Positions 40,404 through 48,374 of a stretch of DNA of 64,000 nt are shown piece after piece. The DNA comes from Anaerolineales bacterium. Lineage in GTDB: Bacteria; Chloroflexota; Anaerolineae; Anaerolineales; RBG-16-64-43. The notes under the pieces were generated by a model. That model made no database searches and was not told the DNA's origin. It saw only the letters and a program-made list of their open reading frames with translations. Numbering within the stretch: the stretch's first letter is position 1; every line of letters starts with the position of its first letter. Both the position numbers and the translations under genes were made by a program. The DNA lies in NCBI GenBank assembly GCA_016932475.1, contig JAFGCU010000125.1, positions 1 through 64,000 on the forward strand, in the 5' to 3' direction.

Positions 40404-42137
40404 ATGGATAACCACCCTTCCCCGCCAGGCATGGCGGATCTCGAGTCGCTCCACCGGATCAGCCTGGAACTGGTCCGCGAGACGTCGCTCGAAGCCGTCC
40501 TCGAACGCACGGCCAGCGTCGCGCGCCGCCTGACCGGCGCACGGCATTCCGTGGCCGCGCTCCTGGATGAGAAGGGGGATCTCGACCGGTTCGTCTATTC
40601 CTTCTCCGATCCGGACGATGCCGAAAAATACTCGATACCGGGCTTATGGTGGAATCTTATCGAGAGATTATGCGCGGAAAACGTTCCCATCGTTACCGCG
40701 GACATGAAGCAGGACCCGCGATTTGCCGGTCTGCGAGGCGTCTCGACGCAACTGGATTGTGTCTTGGGCGTTCCACTGCTGGCGGAGGGGAAGCCGGTCG
40801 GGACCGTCATTCTGGCTGAGAAAACAGGGGGAGGGGAATTCCTGCGCGAGGAGCGGCGCGGCATTGAGATACTGGCTTCCTTCGCGTCGGTGGCGATCAC
40901 CAACTCCCGGGCCTGGTCCCGGATCACGGAAAACGAGCGCGAATTGTCCCAGCGCAACCAGGAACTGGCGATCTTCAACGATGTCGCCATCGCCGCCAAC
41001 ACCACGCTGGAGCTGGAAGGAATCCTGGCCACCACGCTGGACCGGATGATGCTGCATTATCAGGCGCTCAGCGGGCAGATCTTCCTGGTGGAGGAAGAAA
41101 CCGGCGACGTGCGCATGGCGATGCAGCGCGGCGACCTTAAGGCCTTCTACTGGGAAAAGGACGCCTTCACACTCGGCGTGGGATTGGTCGGCCGGGCTTC
41201 CGCATCCAAAAACCTCACGGTCGTGATCGATCCGGCGGCCGAACCCGGGTTCGCCGATGAAGCTTTCCGCGCCGACGGTCTGCGGATGATGATCGGCATC
41301 CCGCTCAACTCAAAGGGCCGGGTGCTGGGCGTGATGATCCTTTCCCTGCAAGAGCTGATGGATTTCACCGAGCGGCAGAAAGCGCTCCTGGAGGCGGTCG
41401 GGTTAAGCGTCGGCACGGCCGTGGAGAACGGGCTTCTTCACCGGAAATCCCAGCGCCTGGCGGTGATGGAGGAACGCGAGCGGATCGGGATGGATCTGCA
41501 CGACGGGATTATCCAATCCATCTATGCGGTCGGCTTGAGCCTGGAAGAGGGGCTGATGGAAACGGCCGCGACGAACCCGGAAGCGCGTTCCAAACTGGAG
41601 CGGGCGATCGCGGGCTTGAATGCGGTCATCCGCGATATCCGCGAATATATCACCGACCTGCGGCCCAAGCGGTTCATCTTCGACAATCTGGCGGTCGGCC
41701 TGGATATGCTGATCCGCGAATTTTGCGTCAATACCCCGATCTCGGCCGAGGCCGAACTGTCGGAGGAGGCCGGCCGGTGGCTGGCCCCGTCCGCGGCGGA
41801 TGCGCTGTTCCACATCGCCCAGGAGGCGCTGGCCAACGTCGCGCGCCACGCGCATGCGACCCGGTTGAGGGTTTCGCTGGCGCAGGTCGGGGACCGCGTG
41901 GTCTTGGAAGTGGCGGATAACGGTCACGGCTTCGAGCCGTCCCAGAAGCTGACGGTGGAGACACATGGCCTGGCGAATATGGAGGAACGGGCGCGGGCGG
42001 TCAACGGCACGATGAACATCGCTTCGGTCCTGGGGAAGGGGACGACGGTCCAAGTGGCGATCCCGCGCATCCGGCCCCAGACGGGCAACCTGGCCGGCCG
42101 CGAGCCGCGGGGATTGAGGCTGGACCGTAAAATGTAA
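40404..42137 (+). CDS. GAF-domain sensor histidine kinase (NarL-partner type)
   Basis: A 577-residue soluble kinase. Two GAF domains (about 20-165 and 200-350) are followed by a HisKA_3 dimerisation segment with the phosphorylated His in RIGMDLHDGIIQSIYA near residue 372, and an HATPase_c domain with EALANVARHAHATR (N box) and DNGHGFEP (G box). Kinases of this type signal to LuxR-fold response regulators; none is encoded nearby, so it is an orphan. It has no membrane helices and should sense a cytosolic signal. A longer in-frame extension upstream runs into the leuS terminator and is not used. Confidence 0.93.
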   Translation: MDNHPSPPGMADLESLHRISLELVRETSLEAVLERTASVARRLTGARHSVAALLDEKGDLDRFVYSFSDPDDAEKYSIPGLWWNLIERLCAENVPIVTADMKQDPRFAGLRGVSTQLDCVLGVPLLAEGKPVGTVILAEKTGGGEFLREERRGIEILASFASVAITNSRAWSRITENERELSQRNQELAIFNDVAIAANTTLELEGILATTLDRMMLHYQALSGQIFLVEEETGDVRMAMQRGDLKAFYWEKDAFTLGVGLVGRASASKNLTVVIDPAAEPGFADEAFRADGLRMMIGIPLNSKGRVLGVMILSLQELMDFTERQKALLEAVGLSVGTAVENGLLHRKSQRLAVMEERERIGMDLHDGIIQSIYAVGLSLEEGLMETAATNPEARSKLERAIAGLNAVIRDIREYITDLRPKRFIFDNLAVGLDMLIREFCVNTPISAEAELSEEAGRWLAPSAADALFHIAQEALANVARHAHATRLRVSLAQVGDRVVLEVADNGHGFEPSQKLTVETHGLANMEERARAVNGTMNIASVLGKGTTVQVAIPRIRPQTGNLAGREPRGLRLDRKM

Positions 42138-42299
42138 TCGCGTGCCCCTTCTGGGCGTCCGCCATCCCCCGCATCGATCCCTTATTGACCCCCGAAGCTA
42201 AAATAAAGGGAAATTGGATTCGTGCCCCGGCGGGTTAATGGTAAAACCGATCTGATGCGGTTCCCCGGAAGAATTTTATTTTTCCACGAAGCCGGCAAA

Positions 42300-42770
42300 T
42301 CACGAATGATTGTGGACTATTTTTTCAGGGGGATGGGTATGGATTCCCCACTCTTTCCAGAGCAGGATTGTTCCAACCAAATATAAAAAACCGAGTATTA
42401 GCGCGGTGGCCGAGAAGATGGTGAATTTTAATTCGAACTGCGCTCCGTGGATCCGATGGATGATATCGAAGACGAAATCGGCGCCACGGACGATGTAGAT
42501 GGCGCTGATCAGGATCAGTCCGGTGCGCAGGAGCGGCAGCCTGCGGCACAGCGACGCGCCGGAGAATGCGTAAGCCGTCCAGAGGAAGAAGACCGCTGCG
42601 ATACTCAGCGCAAGCATGGCTGGGAGGGGAGAACCTTGCTCAATCAAGGGGAGAAGCCAATACCCGCCAAAATACAGATAAGCATCCACCCCGATGATGG
42701 GGATGGCGACGTGCAATAGGGCGATCAGAAGGCTGCCGGTTCCGCCGGCCAGCAAGGTTATTTTTCCCAT
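42300..42770 (-). CDS. Small four-helix membrane protein
   Basis: A 156-residue protein with four predicted helices (about 5-27, 50-72, 82-105, 118-138). A His-Pro-rich cytosolic tail (HTHPPEKIVHNHS) ends it. I do not recognise the family. The ATG at 42770 has GGGAGA upstream. It stands alone on the minus strand; the 160 bases after it, up to the kinase gene end, hold no signal I can name. Confidence 0.7.
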   Translation of the reverse strand: MGKITLLAGGTGSLLIALLHVAIPIIGVDAYLYFGGYWLLPLIEQGSPLPAMLALSIAAVFFLWTAYAFSGASLCRRLPLLRTGLILISAIYIVRGADFVFDIIHRIHGAQFELKFTIFSATALILGFLYLVGTILLWKEWGIHTHPPEKIVHNHS

Positions 42771-42867
42771 AAAGTCTCCCGGATCTGGATTGCACGGGGG
42801 GAAACAACATTACCCCTGATTTCCCTCGTGCGCGAAAACCGGCCGTACGCTGCGCCGGGATCGGATT

Positions 42868-43755
42868 TCACACCGCGATGGCCGGTGCTGGATCGGAAGA
42901 TCCGCTGTCTCCTGCCAGCACGGCCAATACCTTTTGCCGGTCGTCGGGGTCGATCCCGTCTGCGGCGCGAAATGCCGCGATAAGATCCTTCCTCCGAAGC
43001 CATCCCTTGCCGAAAATTCGCCGATATTCCGGAATGACGGCGCGAATCACAGAACGGAAATCCCTGTAGCCCATATTTCTGAGCCGATCCACAAACGGGA
43101 TCAGGCCGGGCTCCACCAGCCATTCCTGATGCGCATTTCCCAATCTGGGGAATGCTTCCGCTGGTTCCGCCGACGGGAATTCCCTCGGCTGTCCCGTCCC
43201 TACGTCGAAATGGGATATCGCATATCGGCCGTCTTCCATCAGTTGCAGCCTGCCCACAGATTGTATCTTCTGACGGGTGAAATAGCTTCCCGATGCGAGC
43301 GCGCCCGGGTTAAAAAGCAGGATATTCCCAAGCCGCGAAGCCATGGGAACATGGGTATGACCGTAGACGACAATATCGGCCTGCGCATCCTGCCCATGAC
43401 GCGCGATGCGTTCCAATTTGAACCCCCAGGCATCGGCGCGCCGGGCTTTTTCCTCAGCGGGATCCGGATAGTGACTGTGCCAAAGCAGGATGCGATGACC
43501 GCGGAGAGGGATCACCTGCTTCTCCGGAAGAAGGTGTTTGGTTTCATCCGGATCGTCATTCCCGCGGACCGCAACCACCGGCGCCAGGCGAGCCAATTCA
43601 TCCAGAACCCGCGGATCCCCCACGTCGCCGGCGTGAAGGATGAGGTGGATGCCGGACCAGATCGATGCCAATGAATCGGGGAGATGGAACAGCCGCTCCA
43701 GAAAATGGGTGTCGGAAATTAGGCCGATGGACGCAATCGGGAGGGGATTTGTCAT
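42868..43755 (-). CDS. Metallophosphoesterase, YfcE type, with C-terminal extension
   Basis: A 295-residue protein. Residues 6-175 have the calcineurin-like motifs in order: GLISDTHF, LHAGDVGD, VRGNDD, LLWHSHYPD and YGHTHVP, which bind two metals and hydrolyse phosphodiesters (YfcE/MJ0936 family). The remaining 110 residues, with FVDRLRNMGYRDFRSVIRAVI, have no motif I know and are unusual for the family. No signal peptide. Confidence 0.88.
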   Translation of the reverse strand: MTNPLPIASIGLISDTHFLERLFHLPDSLASIWSGIHLILHAGDVGDPRVLDELARLAPVVAVRGNDDPDETKHLLPEKQVIPLRGHRILLWHSHYPDPAEEKARRADAWGFKLERIARHGQDAQADIVVYGHTHVPMASRLGNILLFNPGALASGSYFTRQKIQSVGRLQLMEDGRYAISHFDVGTGQPREFPSAEPAEAFPRLGNAHQEWLVEPGLIPFVDRLRNMGYRDFRSVIRAVIPEYRRIFGKGWLRRKDLIAAFRAADGIDPDDRQKVLAVLAGDSGSSDPAPAIAV

Positions 43756-43806
43756 TCAGGAATAAAAACCAAGCGGGATAAAAAACAATAACCGTGATGT
43801 TTCAGG

Positions 43807-43894
43807 CGGAGAGGGTGGGATTCGAACCCACGATGGCCAAAAAGGCCATAACGGTTTTCGAGACCGTCCCGTTCAACCACTCTGGCACCTCTCC
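43807..43894 (-). tRNA. tRNA-Ser(CGA)
   Basis: An 88-base class II tRNA: acceptor GGAGAGG/CCTCTCC, anticodon stem ACGGT/ACCGT around CTCGAAA (anticodon CGA), long variable arm TATGGCC...GGCCATC, T-arm GTGGG TTCGAAT CCCAC, discriminator G. It reads UCG serine codons. A TATAAT on the minus strand at 43904-43909 is the likely -10. Confidence 0.95.
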
Positions 43895-43903
43895 GGATCG
43901 AAA

Positions 43904-43909
43904 ATTATA
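43904..43909 (-). promoter_or_regulatory. -10 of tRNA-Ser
   Basis: TATAAT on the minus strand, nine bases before the tRNA 5' end. The -35 is poor. A perfect hairpin (TTCTCCCGGC/GCCGGGAGAA, 43927-43950) lies just upstream. Confidence 0.5.
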
Positions 43910-43999
43910 TCATGCGAAATCCTGTCTTCTCCCGGCATCAGCCGGGAGAACATGTCCCGGGGCGAAGCGACGGGAGGGTCGGGGAGGAGGGGGATGAGG

Positions 44000-44340
44000 T
44001 CAACCCTGGCCGCCGGTATCCTTCTGGCTGCCATTCTCCATTTGCATACAGTGCAGGATGCGGTGCGCCATCGGGGCTATCATGATCCCGGCGATCACAA
44101 GGAAAACCATTCCGGCCAAAAGCGTATAGCCAAAGGGAAACCATTTCCCGGCATACGTATGTAACACATCCGCCGGCCCCGTGCCGTCAAGGATCATCGC
44201 GGCATGGAGCCACGCATCCCCCCGGTAAGCAAATATCCGAGGATGTCGATTCCCAGGGAAGCCGTGATGACCGCCAGCGTCCGCCGGGCGTGGATTGCCA
44301 GCCGGCGTATGAAGTGCCGGGCAGGCAGCAGCGGTTCATC
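44000..44340 (-). pseudogene. Frameshifted small two-helix membrane protein
   Basis: Two frames joined by one missing base give a continuous small membrane protein: PARHFIRRLAIHARRTLAVI then SLGIDILGYLLTGG in one frame, and AWLHAAMILDGTGPADVLHT, FGYTLLAGMVFLVIAGIMI and APMAHRILH in the other. The break falls in a run of six G (six C on the plus strand, 44218-44223); seven would restore the frame. The pattern resembles the pore-containing small membrane proteins found in many bacteria. No ATG opens the first frame in place. It may be a dead gene or a homopolymer sequencing error. Confidence 0.5.
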
Positions 44341-44355
44341 ATGATGCTCGTTCGC

Positions 44356-45759
44356 TTAATTGAAATCCGCCTGATCGCCCATGCCCGGATAATAAACCGG
44401 CGTCGAAAGGTTGTCTCCGTTGAGTTTTTCCTGGAAGGGCAGGGCGGATTTGGACTCGCCGTGGACCAGGAAGACGGCTTCCGAGTTGCTGGCGGCTGCT
44501 TTGGCGTATTCGTAAAGGAAGTTCTGTCCGGCGTGGGCCGAGAAACCTCCGATCGTCGCCACCTCCGCCTGGCGCACGATCGACTCGCCGAAGATTTTCA
44601 CCTCCTTGGCCTGATCCGCAAGCATCCGGCCGAGCGTGTAGGGCGCCTGCCAGGAAACGATTAAAATCATGTTTTTTGGATCGCCGATATTGTTGGCCAG
44701 ATGGTGCAGTATCCGTCCGCTTTCCGCCATACCCGACGCGGAGATAATCACCATCGGTCCGTCTTTGCCGTTGAGCGCCTTCGATTCGTCAACCGAGCGG
44801 GTGAAGGTCACATATTCATATCCCAGCGCCCGTTCCTTGCCCCCTTTTTTCATCAACGAGACGGCCTCCTCGTCGAAATAATCGGGATACTTCGCGTAGA
44901 GATCGGAAATGCCCACCGCCAGCGGGCTGTCGACGACGATCGGGATCTGCGGGATCTCGCCCTGTTCGATCATCCGGCCCAGGCAATAGACCAGCTCCTG
45001 AGTCCGCCCGATCGCGAAGGATGGGACGATGACCTTGCCGCCGCGGCGGAACGTGCGTTGCACGGTATCGCGCAGTTCGAGCTCCGCTTCGTGCAGATCG
45101 CGGTGCAGCTTGTCGCCGTAGGTGCATTCCATCATCAGGATATCCGCGTGGGGGGGCAGCTTCGGATCGCGGAGGATGGGCAGGCCGCGCCGCCCGATAT
45201 CCCCGGAAAAAACCAGCCGCCGGCGCTTGCCGTGTTCCGAAAGGTCGAGGCAGATCCCGGCCGAGCCGAGGATGTGGCCGGCTTCGAAGAATGTCGCTTG
45301 GACGCCCGGGATGACCTCAAAGGGCTCGTCGTAGGCGTGCCCGTCCAGGAGTGGCAGCACCGCTTCCGCGTCGGGGGTCGTGTACAACGGCTCCACCGGA
45401 GGTTTGCCGCGCCGGGCGTTGCGCTTGTTGACGTACGCGGCGTCGCTTTCCTGGATGTGGGCCGAGTCGAGCAGGACGAGTTTAAGCAAACCGCCCGTCG
45501 CTCCGGTGACATGGATCGGTCCCGTGTACCCGTTCTTCACCAGGCTCGGCAGATTGCCGCTGTGATCGATGTGCGCGTGCGAGAGCAGCATCGCATCGAC
45601 TTTGCGCGGATTGAAGGGCAGGCTGCGGTTGCGCTCGTAACTTTCCGCGCGGCGGCCCTGATACAACCCGCACTCGAGGAGAATCCTTTTGCCGCTTATC
45701 TCGATCAGAAACTGGGAACCGGTGACGGTTTGAGCCGCACCATGAAAGTGGATGCGCAT
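44356..45759 (-). CDS. Beta-CASP metallo-beta-lactamase nuclease
   Basis: A 467-residue protein of the MBL/beta-CASP family of RNA-processing nucleases related to CPSF73. Zinc motif LLSHAHIDHSG is near residue 58; then EAGHILGSAG, SGDIGRRG, TYGDKLH, the beta-CASP insertion with VPSFAIGRTQEL, ISASGMAESGRI, FSAHAGQ and the final LVHGE. All metal ligands appear present. It is likely an endo- or exoribonuclease; the gene upstream on the same strand is RNase D, ten bases away, which supports an RNA-decay or maturation role. Confidence 0.93.
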   Translation of the reverse strand: MRIHFHGAAQTVTGSQFLIEISGKRILLECGLYQGRRAESYERNRSLPFNPRKVDAMLLSHAHIDHSGNLPSLVKNGYTGPIHVTGATGGLLKLVLLDSAHIQESDAAYVNKRNARRGKPPVEPLYTTPDAEAVLPLLDGHAYDEPFEVIPGVQATFFEAGHILGSAGICLDLSEHGKRRRLVFSGDIGRRGLPILRDPKLPPHADILMMECTYGDKLHRDLHEAELELRDTVQRTFRRGGKVIVPSFAIGRTQELVYCLGRMIEQGEIPQIPIVVDSPLAVGISDLYAKYPDYFDEEAVSLMKKGGKERALGYEYVTFTRSVDESKALNGKDGPMVIISASGMAESGRILHHLANNIGDPKNMILIVSWQAPYTLGRMLADQAKEVKIFGESIVRQAEVATIGGFSAHAGQNFLYEYAKAAASNSEAVFLVHGESKSALPFQEKLNGDNLSTPVYYPGMGDQADFN

Positions 45760-45769
45760 GCATCGCTCC

Positions 45770-46903
45770 TTAAGCGTTTGTGGAGTGGATCACGGCAAGG
45801 ATCTCCTCGCCGTATTTTCCGAGCCGGAACGGCCCCACGCCGGGGATATCACCCAGCGCGGCGATGGTTCGCGGCGCCTGGCGCGCGATCCGGAACATGG
45901 AATCCCGGCAGAGAATGACGTCGGATTCGACGCCGCGCGCCTCGGCCCGCTGTTTGCGCCATTTGCGGATCGCTTCCAGGCGCGCCTGCGCCGCTTCATC
46001 GAGGTGGTGGTTGCGATTCGGAACAGGCGGCTTGCGCCGCCTCCCCTGTTCCACCGCCTGGAGAATCACCCGGCCCCACCGGCCGGCGACCCGTTCGGGG
46101 ATGCCGCTGCCGGCCAGTTCCTTCATCGTGGCCGGCGCGGTTTGCGCCAGATGGATCATCGCTTCGCCCGAAAGCACATGAAAGGGCGGGCGGTCCATTC
46201 GCCGGGCTTCCTGTTCCCGCCATTCATGGAGGGAGAGCAGGATCGCCCGCTGGGGCGGGGGCAGTTCATACACGCCGCGCAGTTTCCAGAACGGATTGCC
46301 TTCCGGTTCGGTGGGTTCCAGATCCGGAATGGCCTCCAGCCGCAGGAACTCGTCGTGCAGTTCCGCTTCCAGGCCTTCGGCCTCGATCCGTTCCGCCAGG
46401 CAATCGCGCAGGGCGGGCAGGTAGTGCGTATCCAGCCGGGCATATTCGAGCATCCGCTCCGGGAGCGGCCGGATTCCCCAATTCGCGCGTTGCATCGGTT
46501 TGTCGAGCGAAATGCCGAATTCGCGCGCCAGCAGCGCGTTCAACCCGCATTCCTTGCTGCCGAGAGACCGCGAGGCGGCGTGCGTGTCGAACAACCCCCG
46601 CACCCGGAATCCGAAATCCCGGCGCAGGCACAACAGGTCGTATTCCGCGGCGTGGAATATTTTCTCCACGTTCGGATCCTCGAAGAATTCCTTCAGGGGG
46701 GAGAGGTCGGGGTGCGCCAGCGGATCGATCAGGTAATCCCGGCCGGGGGAGGAGATTTGAATCAGGCAGACCCGTTCGCGGTAGGCATGCAGGCTGTTGG
46801 ATTCGGTATCCACCCCCGCGCGGAGAATCCCGCGCAGATCCTCCGCCAGCGCTTGCAGGCTCGCAGCATCACGGATGAGGCGGGGCGGATCCAGCTCCGG
46901 CAT
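45770..46903 (-). CDS. rnd: Ribonuclease D-like 3'-5' exoribonuclease
   Basis: A 377-residue DEDDy exonuclease with an HRDC domain. Catalytic motifs are GVDTESNS near residue 31, AAEYDLLCL near 84, and YARLDTHYLPAL near 152, giving the DEDD and Tyr set; HRDC segments run from about 200 and again at the C-terminus (AALGDIPGVGPFRLGKYG). RNase D trims 3' ends of tRNA and other small RNAs. The start is ATG 46901-46903; a longer frame upstream lacks family similarity. It is co-directional with the beta-CASP nuclease and probably in one operon. Confidence 0.93.
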   Translation of the reverse strand: MPELDPPRLIRDAASLQALAEDLRGILRAGVDTESNSLHAYRERVCLIQISSPGRDYLIDPLAHPDLSPLKEFFEDPNVEKIFHAAEYDLLCLRRDFGFRVRGLFDTHAASRSLGSKECGLNALLAREFGISLDKPMQRANWGIRPLPERMLEYARLDTHYLPALRDCLAERIEAEGLEAELHDEFLRLEAIPDLEPTEPEGNPFWKLRGVYELPPPQRAILLSLHEWREQEARRMDRPPFHVLSGEAMIHLAQTAPATMKELAGSGIPERVAGRWGRVILQAVEQGRRRKPPVPNRNHHLDEAAQARLEAIRKWRKQRAEARGVESDVILCRDSMFRIARQAPRTIAALGDIPGVGPFRLGKYGEEILAVIHSTNA

Positions 46904-46961
46904 GGCGGCTATTATACGCCGGGTTGAGAAGGAACTTGGCGGTTGGCTCGGAGCGGATCGC

Positions 46962-48365
46962 TCAGGCTGGCCGGTTCCGGAGGACGCGTGCCGCGGCGTG
47001 CAATGCCAGCCCGCACAGCGCGAATCCAAACAGGGTGAAGGGCATCTGCCAGACGAGGTTGTTCATGAACGTGTGGACGTAGGAATGCGCCTTGAAGATG
47101 ATCAGCCAGGAAAGCGGCGCGAGCAGGGAGAACCAGACCGCCGCCATCAGCGCGTGTGCCGCCGGGCGGATTGCGGCGGCGGGTTTCTTCCGCAGGAGGA
47201 GAAAGAGCATTATCGACGCAGCGGCAAAGAGAAGGATCAGATGGAGGTAGCGGATTTGAAACACGTAATTGGCGATCCAGTCGTTCGGCGCGGCGAGGAA
47301 ATGGTTCAGGTCGAAGTAGATCCCCTTAAGGTACGTGAACACAACCTCCAGGGGATTGGCGGTCAGGCTGGCCGCATAATCCGGCTGGAAAAGCTGCGGA
47401 TCGGCATACGTCCTCCGCAGGAAGGAATTTGCGATATGCTCGATTCCCCTGGCCAGACTCCCATCCACCGCGGCGATCTGGATGCAGAGCGCCGTCATGC
47501 TGGCCAGGACCGACAGGATCGAAGCCGCGACGGCTGTCAGCATCCCGGCCAGAAAATTGCGCCACCCGATCCGGTCGCGGACGGAATAGTACACAATCGG
47601 AACGGTCAGCATGATCAGAGTCGTGGTGATGTATTCGTATCCGTTGAAAAAGCACTTGATCCACACCGCGAACCATACGACGGCTCCGAACCGGACGGGG
47701 CGCAGGTTCGCCGCACCGCCGCGGTGGTCAAGATAATGCAGGAGCATCACCAACGGCAGATAAAAAGCCCAGATCGACCACCACAGGTTTCTCCCGAAAA
47801 CGGTCAGCCATTGGGAAAGGACGGCCGTGGCCAGCGCGGCGGCACTCGCCGGCCACCCGAATTCCCGGTACAACCAGGCCAGGATCAGCGCGAGGGCGGC
47901 GGCCGAGAACAGCGACGTCAGGCCGTGGAACAGATCGAGCTTGAACGTGTTGGCCGACGGGATGATGGAATTCAGGACGCCGAACAGCATCCCCTGGCCG
48001 CCGATCTGGGATTTATAGGGAGCGAACGATTGATGCGCCAGGGATTGCCGGTACGCCCGGTATTGGAATTCATAGTTGGCGTTTTCAATATCCGGGGGAA
48101 CAGCGTCGGGTCCGACGAGGCCCGGGAGGCCGCCGGAGGAGAAGAGCCCGTTCTCCGCGGTCCGGACGATCCTCCCCACGATGAAGCTTTCCATCACGAT
48201 CTGATGGGTGTCGAAAAAAACCTGCTCTGCAACCCGCCAGGCGTTCCCGTTAAAACCAAGGAACAAAACGAAAACCGAGACGAGGAAAAAAACCCTTGTC
48301 CCGATTGGATCGGAGTGGAGGCTGCGCGTCAGGCCGGATTTTTCGGGGGAAGGTTGAAGTGCCAT
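46962..48365 (-). CDS. Multi-pass membrane protein, family unknown
   Basis: A 467-residue protein with about ten helices. A large non-cytoplasmic region between the first and second helices (residues 45-130) has PGLVGPDAVPPDIENANYEF and QSLAHQSFAPYKSQIGGQGM. The overall form, an N-terminal helix, a large loop and then a helical bundle, resembles GT-C glycosyltransferases, but I see no clear DxD-type motif in the first loop. It follows metG by nine bases on the minus strand and may share its transcript. Confidence 0.75.
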   Translation of the reverse strand: MALQPSPEKSGLTRSLHSDPIGTRVFFLVSVFVLFLGFNGNAWRVAEQVFFDTHQIVMESFIVGRIVRTAENGLFSSGGLPGLVGPDAVPPDIENANYEFQYRAYRQSLAHQSFAPYKSQIGGQGMLFGVLNSIIPSANTFKLDLFHGLTSLFSAAALALILAWLYREFGWPASAAALATAVLSQWLTVFGRNLWWSIWAFYLPLVMLLHYLDHRGGAANLRPVRFGAVVWFAVWIKCFFNGYEYITTTLIMLTVPIVYYSVRDRIGWRNFLAGMLTAVAASILSVLASMTALCIQIAAVDGSLARGIEHIANSFLRRTYADPQLFQPDYAASLTANPLEVVFTYLKGIYFDLNHFLAAPNDWIANYVFQIRYLHLILLFAAASIMLFLLLRKKPAAAIRPAAHALMAAVWFSLLAPLSWLIIFKAHSYVHTFMNNLVWQMPFTLFGFALCGLALHAAARVLRNRPA

Positions 48366-48374
48366 GGTTCCGGA

